A stretch of DNA of 64,000 nucleotides from Trichobilharzia szidati (Eukaryota; Platyhelminthes; Trematoda; Strigeidida; Schistosomatidae), in assembly GCA_944472155.2 (NCBI GenBank), contig OX235273.1, forward strand, positions 103,624,582-103,688,581, written 5' to 3'. A program made the position numbers and the translations under genes. Below, piece after piece: positions 9,311 to 20,307 of the stretch. Within the stretch, counting starts at the first letter, position 1; each line of letters starts with the position of its first letter. A model generated the notes under the pieces. That model searched no databases. It had not been told where the DNA came from and saw only the letters and a list, made by a program, of their open reading frames with translations.

Positions 9311-9872
9311 TTGATAGGTTATCTATTATTTTTTTACTGCTGACAACTATTGACTGCTATGTTTTTAAGCCTGGTTAAACTTCATTGTCACTTAATGCGG
9401 TCAACCCTTTTGTTTGTTAAACAAACAAGTTTTTGAACTGAAGATTCGCGTCTCACAGATGACACTCTTTTGTCGCCGGTAGTTCTTTAAGTGTGGTTTG
9501 TCAGCTGCGTTTCAGCTTTTCCGATAGAATTTGGTTTTATAAGAAAAAGAATTCAGCTATGTACAGATGTCGTATTCGAAGTCTCTTTGTGCGATATTGA
9601 GGGACTCTGTGTAGCAATGTGAAGCATTCATGCAAGTGGGGGTGTTCGATTTCCAGAGTTGACAAGGTGTTCGAGGATGTAGCTGCTACTATTCTTCTTT
9701 TCTCTTCTGGCTAACCAAGCTGGACAATGTTCCAGAATACGTTTGTGGACTTGACGTTGTGGTGTCTAGAGGTGAATGTCCATTTTGTCAACGTACTTGC
9801 ATAATTAGAGAACAACTGGTTATCAGCTAGACTGCATAAAGACATATCCATTTTTAAAGACTTTCTATATCA

Positions 9873-10133
9873 TTCTTCCGCGTTCCAAATGGAAAATAGG
9901 ACTTCGTTCTTGTACTCTGGAGTTTCAGCATCCGTGGTGTTATGATTTTTACACCGTGGGTTTTCTAGCCTCACATTCCTCCCCGCCGCCACCAGCCAAC
10001 CTTCTGTTCTATCCGGGGTTACTGTCGACTAGTAAAGTGGACGAGGTTTCGGAGTGCATAGTCCAGGAACTGAACATGGATCATCTGTGCAGTCGGCGAG
10101 CAATCTACCCCTGAACTGCACAAATTAAAATAA
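9873..10133 (-). repeat. SINE3 copy (diverged)
   Basis: Same order as the 9070-9310 copy on the minus strand: tRNA-like head near 10080-10130, central block with GAATGTGAGGCTAG, tail with TTTCCATTTGGAACGCG (9880-9897). Confidence 0.55.
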
Positions 10134-10179
10134 ACTACTTTAAGTTGGCGCTTTTTTAAATATATAAGTGGTATAATAA

Positions 10180-10400
10180 TCTACCTCAGCGAGCGATAGA
10201 TAGTATTCCCACTGGGACCCGAACCCTGCACTCATCGTTTCAAATGCCTAAAGTGTTATTCACTGTGCTTAAAAAGCCAGTTATTATTTCTTTGTAAGGA
10301 ATACCATGACTCATAGATTACGGGATTCAAGTATATTTAGCTGAAGAGTCCCAAATAGGACGAAATGTTCATGGCCTGGATCATTTGCCACTTTTTTTGT
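10180..10400. repeat. SINE4 remnants with a hammerhead motif
   Basis: Two parts point in opposite directions. On the minus strand, 10280-10180 has a box-A-like TAAGCACAGTGAATAACAC and box B GGGTTCGGGTCCC. On the plus strand, 10335-10395 carries CTGAAGA (10341-10347; fits CTGANGA), stem II GTCC/GGAC closing CAAATA, GAAA (10362-10365) and CCTGGATCATTTGCC. The cleavage triplet is eroded. The same opposed arrangement appears at 32371-32625. Confidence 0.5.
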
Positions 10401-10446
10401 TGTTGTCATTTTTGAATTTATATTGTTGTCTAATTTTTCTTTTCAG

Positions 10447-10561
10447 AGTATTTGAAGACAAAGTAGAAGTCGGTATTCGTAATATAATGAGCGGTATGTG
10501 TTCATTGAGTAACTTGAATGCATTTCTCTACAAACATCCCCGTCATTTACAATACTTGTAA
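10447..10561 (+). CDS. last visible exon of the coiled-coil protein (or 10447-10493 if spliced on)
   Basis: After TTTTCTTTTCAG the first base completes Gln, then VFEDKVEVGIRNIMSG. Two readings are possible. A good donor (G|GTATGT) at 10494 would end the exon at 10493 with one leftover base. Otherwise the frame stays open for 22 more codons (MCSLSNLNAFLYKHPRHLQY and L) to a TAA at 10559-10561, making this the terminal exon. No downstream exon of the right phase was recognised, which slightly favours a terminal exon. Confidence 0.6.
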
Positions 10562-11410
10562 ATCAGAATACTACTACTAATAATAATAATAGTAATATAT
10601 TTCGCTCTTGTACTATTAATCATAATACTCATAATGAATGATAATACTGCTGATCACAGGATATATATGTATGTATACGATGAAAAACCATGTGATGAAT
10701 AATATTCATTATTGGTCTTGTATTATGGATGTGTTTGCGTGTAACTATGCTTTTCAATTCCTTAGTGTTGTTATGTAATGCATTCTGTTGTATATGGGTG
10801 AAGTAACTTGTTTCTTTCCTTCCTTTGTTCAACTTGTACTTGTTCTGCTCTCTCTGTATATCTCGCCGTCTCTTTTTTCTCCTGCCTTTATTCCTGCGCG
10901 CCTCATTGTACTGATCTCTGTGTGTGTGTGTGTGTCATGGGAAACAGGCGATTTATGCATATTTGATCTGATTTATTCACTATTATTTTTAGTATTATTA
11001 TTATTATTATTATTACTGTACACAAAAGTATCTGACAATGCCCACTCTCATATTCAGTAATTAATTGATTAATCAGTCAGTTAGTCATATGTAATTAAGA
11101 TACACAATTAATTATCATCTATTTTGAATTATGAGATGGAATTGTCTTCCTTTCTTTCTTTCTGTGATGTAATATTTCAGTTTCTCTTATTTCCCTAGTC
11201 GAGTTGAGCTTATTATTATTATACTATTAACTCAAATGGTTTCTAAGGGGAGTATTTCTTGACTAAATGTGACTATGACTATACACATTGAAGCTGTCCA
11301 TTCAATCCTGGTGTTTGGTTATCAGTAGTTCTCTAAGTGGAATGTCAATCCGCAATCTGACTCGATTATTATATGATTATTATTGAATAGCACACAAACT
11401 TGGTACATTA
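10562..11410. other. unassigned AT-rich sequence
   Basis: Contains TAA/TAG-rich stretches (10573-10600), a (GT)n run (10920-10934) and an ATT run (10995-11015). No gene or recognised repeat. Confidence 0.35.
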
Positions 11411-11660
11411 TGATGAGCACTATGAAGTGTGTGACTTACGAGGGCCAGGGTGGTACCCCGCGGACAAGCAGACCGAAACAGGTGGTGGTCGTCTTAATAG
11501 ACTATCCCTTGAGCTCCTAACTTGATGTCTGATCCATCCACACAAGGCAGTGGGGCAAGCGTCAGCAGTTGTGTTCTCATGCCTTCCGGTGACCGAAATA
11601 GGTTCATGTGCCATGCCATCTTTTTGGATTCTGGAGCTCATGTACACCCACCACCACAGG
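11411..11660. other. GC-richer segment with an open minus-strand frame
   Basis: A frame from 11647 to 11420 (-) is open for 75 codons and its product is rich in Ser, Arg and Pro. Base composition is unlike the surroundings, so this is probably a fragment of an unidentified repeat rather than a gene. No domain recognised. Confidence 0.3.
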
Positions 11661-11819
11661 TTTAGAATCAGGGTTTCTCAGTTATCCAAAGGCAGTAGAT
11701 ATTTGCATATCCACCAGTCCGGTTGTGTATGTGCCAGACACTCGCATTCTCTAAGTGATATTAGTTTGTCATTTGCCCTGAAATTAGTCAAATCCCTATG
11801 AAACCAACATTTGAAAATT

Positions 11820-12015
11820 AATCTTATGCTCACTAGTTAGTGGCTAAGGGATGGAGTCTTAGTGACTAAATAGTCCACCGGATCGCCTCGTGACGTCGAA
11901 GGTCCTGGATTCAATTCCCAGCAGGGGCATGTGTGGTACTGATGAAGTCTCGGACTTGTATGAAACGCCTATCAGGTACTCCCTGATGGTTTTCAGTGGT
12001 TCTCTAATCTTAATT
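11820..12015 (+). repeat. SINE1 copy
   Basis: Box-A-like GTGACTAAATAGTCCACCGG, box B GGATTCAATTCCC (11908-11920), then the hammerhead-like module (CTGATGAAGTCTCGGACT ... GAAACGCC) and the 3' block 'GGTTTTCAGTGGTTCTCTAA'. Confidence 0.65.
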
Positions 12016-12914
12016 TGTTATATAACTTGATATCAGTCAAAATAATAGTAATAACATCTTTATTCTGGACAGTATTTATAAAATGTACGTACAGAATTTG
12101 CAGAGGAGTTAATTGCACGATATCTTACCTTTGTACAATGTCTTCAAGTAAAATATTAATTGACAGTATATCATCCTGTGACACAATATCTAGGTGAAAG
12201 TCAATTGTAAGACTTTCAGAAGTACAGTTTGAGACGCAAGGACTTAACTGAAGAACAGTTATCTCATGTATTGATTGGAACACGTTGCCGCCCACAATCA
12301 GGCCTTTCCTCAAGTCTAGTAGGAACTTACAAATCAAAATCTTGTAAACATTTTAAATACACACAAGAGTAGATAATACCATTAGAGGTCATATTGTTAA
12401 TCGATTAAAACAAACCGAACGAGAGAAAATATATGCAACAGAGAGAGATGGAAGTTTTTGGTAGTCGAAGTTTTATTAAGCAGGCCACCTCAACGCAAAC
12501 CATGATACTTGAGAATGCCTTGAAGCGTTCGATTCTTCAGATAGCCTTAAAGTAGGCTAATACATGACTTTGTTAAAGGATCGGATGGAATAATCTTGTC
12601 TTTCTTGGTGTAAAACTTGAATTTCTTTACTTTTGAGCAGAGATGATTAACTGAAACGGTTAAAACGCTAACAATAATGAAGAAATTTGGTATTATTATG
12701 AATTCAGGATTAAGCAGGACTGTTTTTCTTGACCTGATAATTATATGTTGGCCCTCTCCACTACTCCTAGATGTTTTCCGAGGGTACTCTAACTAATGTC
12801 ATCTGGTGATTTAACTTGAAAACAATCAAAATCTTTGTAAATAAACATCGACCTAATACACACTAGTGACTAGCTATGGGATGGAGTACTGACTAGTAGT
12901 AAGGTTCATCAAGT
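12016..12914. other. unassigned sequence
   Basis: No recognised gene. 12846-12915 resembles the tRNA-like part of SINE1 (CACTAGTGACTAGCTATGGGATGGAGTACTG against the 11829 copy), so a small SINE scrap sits at the right edge. Confidence 0.3.
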
Positions 12915-13260
12915 GCAGTGAAATCCTCGCCGCTTTCGCTAGGGTATTGCACACTGGCAGAAGATTTAAGAGGTATACATCCGGTAGAATGTTGCCACAC
13001 GACCTTAATAAAGCTTTTCAATTCTAATTTATCATACTGCGAGAAAACTTCGCTTACTGTTCAAGTGAATTCCAGTGGACAATCGTGTGTCCTATCTCCA
13101 TTGAGTGAAACCGTAAGAATAAGGATGGATTGTGGTGCTCGTCGATACCTTTCAGTGATTTCCGCATACACTTCAACTGACTAAAGTTCGAATGAGTTTT
13201 ATCAAAATTCGTTAGACACCAATCTTAATACCGAATTAGGAAAGGTGAGTCAGTTTGGAA
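12915..13260 (+). mobile_element. LINE endonuclease (APE-type) fragment
   Basis: The frame ending near 13183 closes with TVRIRMDCGARRYLSVISAY, which has the shape of the conserved 'RL.L..GR...VISAYAP' strand of the APE-like endonuclease of RTE and related LINEs. It stops two codons later, where family members go on to SAYAPTM. Upstream residues are only loosely similar. It may belong with the RT fragment at 14420-14790, separated by an LTR-like insert. Confidence 0.5.
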
Positions 13261-13461
13261 AGTATTTGGTAGCATCTTGACACTTACAGTTCTGTTCAGA
13301 TAATCATGTGTTCCTGATCAGCACCGATTTCAAACTTAAAGGGAGACAATGCAACATTTGAAAACCTCCGACATCTAGTCGAGGATCACATAGCTGTAAT
13401 TTATTGATGGAGAGGGTCATTGAATGGACTCTACTATTTCTGGATTGATTATGAGATACTA

Positions 13462-13710
13462 CTGTAACGACAGAAGACAAGGGCCAGCCAACAGATCGTT
13501 TATTGAGAAAATCAAGAGATATTTATAGATTTTTATGTACATTATTATTCGTTATTGTTAGCAGAGAGGTAACGTCTTCTGATTGGTTGTTTTCCTGCTG
13601 AAGGTTATTCTGTCATCTCTTTGTTGCCGTTTCTTAGGTAGTCCGTTGATATTTCTGCTAATCGTATCCGCCCACGCTAAGTCTGCATTTATTGGTTGCT
13701 GAGTTAGTCT
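13462..13710 (+). repeat. LTR-like repeat
   Basis: Starts TGTAACGACAGAAGACAAGG, continues with TTTATTGAGAAAATCAAGAG, GATTGGTTGTTTTCC and ATCCGCCCACGCTAAGTC. Shared blocks in the same order at 4326-4560 and (start only) 22990-23110. No gag or pol next to it, so it would be a solo LTR. Confidence 0.45.
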
Positions 13711-14419
13711 TTGTTCTTGTTTTCTTCCTCATGACCAAGATTTGGGACGTAAACATTGACGTCAATTGTTGTCTACCAATTTTGGCTAGCAGACAGCTCT
13801 CATCACAGTACCATCAGCTAACAGTGGCGTGGGTGCACGCAGGACTACCGCTCCTTCAAGAACACATCTGTATTCCAGCCATGCTTTAGTGTGTACCAGA
13901 CTTATTTGGTGATGATCATAAATCCCATCCTAAACAGGTTAACACAAGTAAACTGGTTGCACATGTTGTCAAGTATCAAACTGAGTTTGACTCAAGGTTA
14001 TCAACTAACACCTTTAGAGGTGGTTCAGAAGAAAACTAATTGTACTTACAAGATGTTATGTCATAGTGAGTGAAGTCACTTGTGCATTAGAAGAATGTCT
14101 CACTGGGAGTTACTTGCAACTGGCCTGGAGGATAGCGATTATGATAACCTGTGTCGAGCTTCTACGCATGAAATCGAAAAGTGCTTACGTATGGATAGTG
14201 AAATCTGGTAGTCAGAACATGCGTGTTAGATGGAATTAGCAGTACTCGGAATCTGTTCTAGTTCATCTAAATGTCCGACTGTAAGAAACATGGTATCTTT
14301 GGGGTAGACGGTAAGCCGATTAACAACCCAGAAAGGTAGCTGGTACGTTGAGTAAGAGCACTTCGGAAGACAGTTTGGTTGGCACACATTACTAGTATTT
14401 CTTTTTCTTCATATCAGTA
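13711..14419. other. unassigned sequence, possibly decayed LINE
   Basis: No continuous frame of interest. Because it lies between LINE endonuclease and RT remnants of the same orientation it could be the eroded middle of that element, but no motif proves this. Confidence 0.25.
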
Positions 14420-14790
14420 CTCCATGGTCGGTTAGTGGTCATCCACCTAAACAAGCGGAAATCAGAAAGCGACTCCAAGTACCCAAAGTCATTAGGCAAC
14501 TGGACCAACTAACTTTCACCCTGTCCTTCTCGAAGATTATAGTGAGATTCTAGTCAAGGAAGTGACTGAATTGTTGAGAAAGGTGTGAGAAAATGTCTCA
14601 TTACGCAGTGCTTACGAGAGTCAACGGGGCATCACTCTGTTACCGGTTACTTCTAAAATACTGTCTGATTTCTTGTCCCACAGACTTCCTACAATGCACG
14701 ATTCGTGGAGAGCAAGGTTGGCATGCGTTCAGGTCGTAGATGTATTGATCACGTATTTACTCCGCACCAGTTGTTAGAATACTGCCACAA
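14420..14790 (+). mobile_element. LINE reverse transcriptase fragment
   Basis: In frames that shift once, it reads EDYSEILVKEVTELL, then SQRGITLLPVTSKILSDFLS and SKVGMRSGRRCIDHVFTPHQ, the N-terminal RT blocks (HRGISLLPVTSKIL ... QAGFRSGR.CIDH.F) of RTE/CR1-type LINEs. Broken by stops and a frameshift around 14700. Confidence 0.7.
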
Positions 14791-14814
14791 AAATTAATAT
14801 TTTATTACTGGCTT

Positions 14815-14905
14815 GTAAACTATGTGTAGCTTAGGAGTACTTCGCCTGGGAACCGAACCCGGACGATCTGCTCAGATGGCGAGCAATCTACCACTGACGC
14901 ATGGA
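14815..14905 (-). repeat. SINE3 head fragment
   Basis: Minus strand: TGCGTCAGTGGTAGATTGCTC, then a box B GGGTTCGGTTCCC (14857-14869). The tail is missing. Confidence 0.5.
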
Positions 14906-15309
14906 GAAGGCACTAGTGTTAGGCAATACTCGACAACTAGTTAGGCTGGTCAAACGATTAAGCTCTAAAAATCTTTTGATAAGTTCACTGATCTCCGAAA
15001 AGAATGGGACTTTGGTAATCTCAGAGGAAAGAAGGCCAAAAGCTTTGGGTAGAACATGTTGAAGATCATTTCAAACGATTCACGGCTACTCATCATCCTT
15101 GTGTAAACTGCGTTGTAGACACCACAGTCCAAACGATACTTTGGGATTGTGAAAGCTATGTTTAATATATTACTAATCAAAGTTGTGGGGTGGGATATTA
15201 CGAATTCAGAGGTGTGTAAGAATGACGATGAATTCCTGGAGTACCTGAAAGACAAAGAGACTAGTGTTACGCAACCACAGACTCCAGGAGACACATGGAG
15301 CTTTGATTT

Positions 15310-15500
15310 TTTTATTTTGATTTACAGCTTGATTCCACACCGTATTTTCACTACAAGTGGGGAATTTTCAGCATGGATATCGGTAGCCCAAATTCAGGCC
15401 GACCATAGATATCGGGTGTGCGCCGGCAGGGGATCGAACCCCGGACCATGTGCATGGTCGGCGAGAGTCCTAACCACTGTGCCACCGACGCACTTTGGTT
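15310..15500 (-). repeat. SINE3 copy (subtype without the LINE-like tail)
   Basis: Minus strand: GTGCGTCGGTGGCACAGTGG as head and box A, box B GGGGTTCGATCCC (15429-15445), then GGTCGGCCTGAATTTGGGCT and a tail GGTGTGGAATCAAGCTG. Nearly the same as 21005-21192. The tail differs from the RTE-A tail of the other SINE3 copies. Confidence 0.8.
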
Positions 15501-15589
15501 TCGTAAATTGTGTCCGTATTAAGATCTTGCTGCTGCCCCACGGATCACTGTAAGATAAATCGGTAAGTATAATATTCAGTGCTATCAGT

Positions 15590-16360
15590 TAGTATCTGTC
15601 CTTACACGCATTGAATTTGGTGGGCTCAACTGGTTCTGATATATAGATATCACGATTTGAAAATTGATTCATTGGCCAGTCATTGAATTACGTCCTATTG
15701 GGTGGATAGTCAATGGGCTTTCCTTTTAGTCCGAACGTCCTAGATTCGATCCCCGTTGGGACCATGTGTGGTACTGTTGAAGAATCAGATTCACAATTTG
15801 CACAATAATTCGAAATTTACACAGTTCGATATGATTATTTCACCATAATTTCCTTGAAAAACTGAGATTATGCAGATCACAGTATGTGTAGTCTGCTTGA
15901 TACCATAAATAGTAATGAAGAAAGCAGGCGTAAATGCATAAAACCATATACTACTGATTTATTTAGATGAGTAGATGTATGCCACCCACTTCAACCAGTA
16001 GTTCTTGCTAGACAGATCAAAGTTATCTAAACACCAGATGGTAGTGTGTAAATTGCGAAATTGTTAACTAATTTTCAAATCTGAGTTATGCTATCAACAG
16101 TTTGCCCAGGTAGCTAGCCAGAATTTGGGTGGTTTCAAGCGATTCGGTTCTCTGAGAGGAATCGGACCGAGTACACTATGAATAGGCTTACCTCCAAACG
16201 GGCAAAACGGCCTTCTGGTATTTAGATTACTTCGATTTGACTAATGGGCACTATTGAATGAGATATGAGTGGCATACAACTACTCATTTCAATCAATCCC
16301 TAGTATATAGTTTCATGTATGTACTGCTGAGGAGTCTTGGATTAGGATGACAACACAAAG
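15590..16360 (+). repeat. repeat family H, copy 1
   Basis: The whole stretch recurs in inverted orientation at 60740-61720 with high similarity: for instance TTACACGCATTGAATTTGGT, CCAGTCATTGAATTACGTCC and the 'CCAAACGGGCAAAACGGCC' block. It contains a SINE1-like tRNA head (15715-15745) and ends in a SINE1 hammerhead-like piece (16325-16358). No coding motif. Confidence 0.8.
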
Positions 16361-16680
16361 ATGAGTAGTTTAGAGAAAAACTCAGAAATTGTAATACATG
16401 CACTAGCACAAACAATCATACAATAGGGTTGGATAGAGTTACAGTTTTGAAAAGTAATAGATCTAGATAGAGGTACAGGTTGACCACCGAACCTTTATTC
16501 ATCGAATCTCCCACAACTAACATATACAATAAGAATGATGTAACTCCGACACTGGATATACAGAAAATGCTATCAACAAAATAAAAGGATAAGAAACAGT
16601 AGAATCATCTACACGAAGTTTGCAAATGCCTTGATATGGTTATGAGCTGCAGTAAATTGCACTCGAAATGTCATCAGCAA
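16361..16680 (+). mobile_element. PLE-F fragment (3' end of endonuclease plus terminal repeat)
   Basis: Decayed match to 44842-45480: 'ATGCACTAGCACAAACAATC' (ALTHNHTI region), a GTTTTGAAAAGTAATAGATC block, and the terminal 'GCCTTGATATGGTTATGAGC ... CTCGAAATGTCATCAG'. Confidence 0.6.
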
Positions 16681-16689
16681 ATAATACCG

Positions 16690-16866
16690 TCATATATAAA
16701 AGAGAGAGAGAGACAGTTCAGCGAGGAGTTACTCTCTTCACCGATATCATTCTCAACCTGTACAATAACATATATATAGTAAATTCTCTCAGCAACAAAA
16801 AGAATATTTCCAAAGATATTTCACTCCAGACAACAAATTACGCAATATGCAAAGTCAAGAAATATA
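16690..16866 (-). mobile_element. PLE-B terminal repeat, left piece (split by PLE-A)
   Basis: Reverse of the PLE-B end at 18820-18975: GAGGAGTTACTCTC, CTCAGCAACAAAAAGAATAT, AACAAATTACGCAATATG. The missing rest of this repeat continues on the far side of the PLE-A insertion, from about 18206. Confidence 0.7.
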
Positions 16867-16877
16867 CCTACTAATTC

Positions 16878-18205
16878 ATAAGGGAAAAAACAGTTTTTTT
16901 GTTCAGCGAAGAAATATCTCTCTCCAATGGCTTCATTCTCAAGCCAGCTGTAAAGCCGTATTTATATAACGGAAAAAGGCATTAAGTGGCACTAGAAATT
17001 GCTCAGTGGTCAAGATTGTACATATGATAAGAATAAAGATAATTAAAATGATGTACTAAGGGGATAGATTTGAAGTGGATGAATTACAAAACCTTTAAAC
17101 ACTATTAAATAAGTGTACTGGTATAAAGATTTTAAAATTGTAGGTCATGTGTTATCTGAAAAAATAAGAGTACGATGATGATAACAGTAAAGATGGCGAA
17201 GATGAAGTGAAGTGGAATGAATTCAAGTGGTAAAATAAAATAAAAGAACATTACTATGACCAAGGTAAAGAAAGGCGTTTAACAAAACGCTTTTAAATAC
17301 ATAATTTAGGTTTCTGCGTATGTATAGCTAGAGCTTTGGCTATGCATAAGTGGAGAAAACGTAAGCTTTTGGAGTGATTGCATTTGGTCATGTAGATAAC
17401 ATCAAAGGATTAGTCACCTGGGGATGAATGACTTGACTCCAGAAGGTGTTCACAGATTGAAGATTTTGTCGTCCTTTGCTCACCTTTCACCAACCAAACC
17501 GGGTAGTGTTCAGCTACGCGTTTACGGAGATCACGCTTACAGCGTCCAATGTAATCAGCTCTACACGAGAATGTGAATGAGTATATGCACATAGAGGTGG
17601 ACATAGGCGGTAGTTTATCCTTAACGCATTATCGAATCATATTTCGATTGGTAAATACTAAATGTAAGTCAGCTGCTTAAAAACACAGTTTAATACATTT
17701 AAATAAACGACTTTTAATTACTTCAGAAACATTGTCACGTTTGAAATCCAAGCTCATAAACACTGTCTTCTTTGGCACGGTGAGTTGGCTACGAATGGTT
17801 TCTTTCTTGATGTTTCTGTCGACAAACCTTCTAGGATATCCATTATTTAAGAAAGTTGTGCGAAGGCTTTCTAATTCTAAGTCGACTGTCTCTACAGAGA
17901 AAATTTTCCAAATTCTGGAGCATAGAGAACGGATAAGATTTTTCTTCCTACCTAGAGGTACCAGTTCACTTATTTAATAGTGTTTAAAAGTTTTGTAATT
18001 CATCCACTTCAACTCTACCCCCTCATAGTACATCATTTTAATTATCTTTATTCTTATCATATGTGCAATATTGACCACTGAGCAATTTCTAGTGCCACTT
18101 CATGCCTTTTTCCATTCATATAAATACGACTGTACAGCTGGCTTGAAAATGAAGCCGTTGGAGAGAGACATTTCTTCGCTGAATAGAAAAAGCTGCGGTT
18201 TTTCT
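16878..18205 (-). mobile_element. PLE-A copy with inverted terminal repeats
   Basis: From right to left: an inverted terminal repeat (17968-18205), the end of the RT (17965-17640; NGYPRRFVDRNIKKE), the GIY-YIG endonuclease (17604-17290; ADYIGRCKRDLRKRVAEHYP, a stop, then SLRFLHLCIAKALAIHTQKP) and the 3' terminal repeat (17123-16878). The two terminal repeats are about 235 bp, inverted to each other, and closely similar. Strongly 5'-truncated and stopped at several places. It lies inside a PLE-B repeat, with AATATGCAAAG on the left and AATATGGAAGG on the right as an imperfect target duplication. Confidence 0.85.
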
Positions 18206-18975
18206 TATAAATATGGAAGGTGTTAATCTGGTAGAAACTAAGACTAAATTAAATAAGTAAATTGAGTGACGGAATATAATTGACGGGATTGAGTACAATT
18301 CAACTCAATTGAAGACGAGTCAAGTTAGCAAAAGTGGTATGTGTGAAGGGGGCTGGGGAAAGAAAATAACATAGTTACAACACAAAAATTACGTATCCGG
18401 TGTTAAGACAGATGAAGTCTGTCCTAGATTTAATGACTGAACAAACTTCGTCTGTATGCAGAGGTCAGGATTTAACATGTGAATTGCCGTTGCTTCTGAG
18501 GTGTGAAGTAGTTTGATTCGTACTCTTTTAGCAAGACTCCTGCGTATTCTTGAGTTGACTTTGAAGTTGCTTTGCAGATTAGCTTGGTGTCCAGATTCGA
18601 TCAGGTGTTCCAGGATAAAGCTGTGGCAGAGAAGGGCGTCTCTTTTCTCCTTTATAAAATTATGAGAGTAAGTACTCGACTATATGTTTGGACAGCAAAC
18701 GCTGCGCACTGCCAACAAACCTAGCTCCACACGAGCAGTGTTCAATTTTAGTTGAATTCTATAACCTCAATTATAATACGTCACTCCGTTTACTTATTTA
18801 ATTTAATCTTAGTTTCTACCCGATTAACGCTTTCCAGATTGCGTAATTCCTTATCTGAAATTTACAATTCTAATGATACTTCTTTGGAAATACTTCTTTT
18901 GTTGCTGAGAAAATTTACTATATATATAAATTTGTTGGAAATGAGCCCCTTCGCTGAATATCTTGTTCCTAAATA
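18206..18975 (-). mobile_element. PLE-B copy with endonuclease and inverted terminal repeat
   Basis: From right: terminal repeat in inverted orientation (18741-18975), then the GIY-YIG domain C-terminal half on the minus strand (18738-18410), readable as ILEHLIESGHQ and RIKLLHTSEATAIHMLNPDL then CIQTKFVQSLNL. The 3' repeat (18300-18206) is cut by PLE-A and resumes at 16866. The YIG part itself lies beyond a break near 18700. Confidence 0.75.
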
Positions 18976-19154
18976 ATACTGCTCCGGAGTGTGTGATTTT
19001 ACAAAATAAGTTTGTTCTATGATGGAATTATGTGATTAGAAATTTTATAAGACTGATTAGTAGTGAATAAAGAATGCCATTCTTTTCGATAACTTCTTCC
19101 TCTTCATCAGGTTCTACACTTATGTGAATCCATATTAATGAAAGAGTTATGCAA

Positions 19155-19330
19155 TTAGTTGTGTTCTCTGAGCTGGTTGGTTTGATTGCGGAACTTTCAT
19201 CGTCCTTCTAGACAAATATCTTCAGTGCGGGTTTTATTATTAAATGAACTGATATAAATTCTTCATGAATGATAGAACTGCGTCTCCTGGTAATCCTCTT
19301 CGTGACTGGTAGTCGACTTACATCTGTATT
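19155..19330 (-). mobile_element. PLE-D terminal repeat fragment
   Basis: Begins TGTGTTCTCTGAGCTGGTTG and continues GCGGAACTTTCATCG..ATCTTCAGTGCG, matching the left terminal repeat of PLE-D at 38893-39050. No coding part remains. Confidence 0.55.
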
Positions 19331-19539
19331 GATTGCTTTTTATTGACGCAGATTTTAAATTTTCTTGTCACATGATTTACATTTTATTAGTTGGTAGATT
19401 TAGTCTATAATAACACGTTTTTTAACACGTTATTGTTATAATATTAACAGCATTAATGCTAATAAATAATAAATAACATTGAATCATTAACACTAGCAGA
19501 TTACAGCTCGAAAGCATTTGTTCATAATCATATTATTAT

Positions 19540-20150
19540 TATTCCCTTGAGTTCCGAGTGGAACATGCCGCTTCAACAACAAACCTCCACTTTGTCGTGT
19601 CTTCTGCTGTCCTCTTCAGCTGGGTCCACGATTGCCCGAAATCTCTTGTCACTTCCTCACACGATCTCCTCCATGTCACCCTCGCACCGATGACCCACTC
19701 GTCGCTTCCCGTTCACATTCCACTCTGCGGTCTGGCGCGCAATGTTATCCAACGGCCTCCTCAACATATGCCCGATCCACCTCCATTTTCTACGACATAT
19801 TTGTTGAGCAACCGTCTCTTGGTTGGTTTGTTCCACTGTAGAGTTTCTTGTTGCTAATTCTTTCTGGTCGGCTGGACAGGTGATCTTCAGTATGGAGCCA
19901 GCGTAGTTGACAACTTTTCATAAAAGTCTGCAGCAGCCTTTGGAAATGCTTTTCATGACAAGCAGTGCAAGTTTCTGACCAGTATAGAAGAAATGACCGA
20001 CTTCATATATGTGTTGAAAATCCAAATCTTGTTCTTTATGCTGGCTGAGTGAGTGCAGAAGATTTCCAAACTGGTTTCAGGTTGATCAAGGCGTATCTTG
20101 CCTTTCCGATTCTGACTTTGTTAATGATAATATGCACAAATATAATACCA
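19540..20150 (-). mobile_element. RTE-A LINE, 3' fragment
   Basis: The 3' tail at 19540-19570 (minus: GTTCCACTCGGAACTCAAGG) is preceded on the minus strand by the WRRS-like C-terminal region and RT thumb blocks (YTGQKLALLVMKSISKGCCR region). Interrupted by stops and frameshifts. Same arrangement as 23275-24060. Confidence 0.7.
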
Positions 20151-20307
20151 AGATTGGATATCAGATAAATTAATTAAAATAACAGAATTTATAAATATAT
20201 CGATTCCATCTACATCAGATCAGGGTGACAGCAGTAGCTGGGTGCGTTTTGCCTTTCACACACTGCACACTGGGATCACTGTAAATAATCTCTTATAATC
20301 TGATTCA

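Noticed and set aside
14965..15553. Overlapping open frames of 109 (-) and 134 (+) codons
   Set aside because: No domain, no splice framing, and the plus frame runs into a minus-strand SINE3 at 15310. Open frames on both strands over the same stretch look like chance in decayed sequence.
16640..16690. Hammerhead candidate in the PLE-F end (TTATGAGC ... CTCGAAATGTC), also at 45431 and 52380
   Set aside because: A stem II (GAGCA/TGCTC-like), GAAA and a TC follow in order, but the first core strand does not fit CTGANGA in any copy. It may be a very degenerate ribozyme; not supported.
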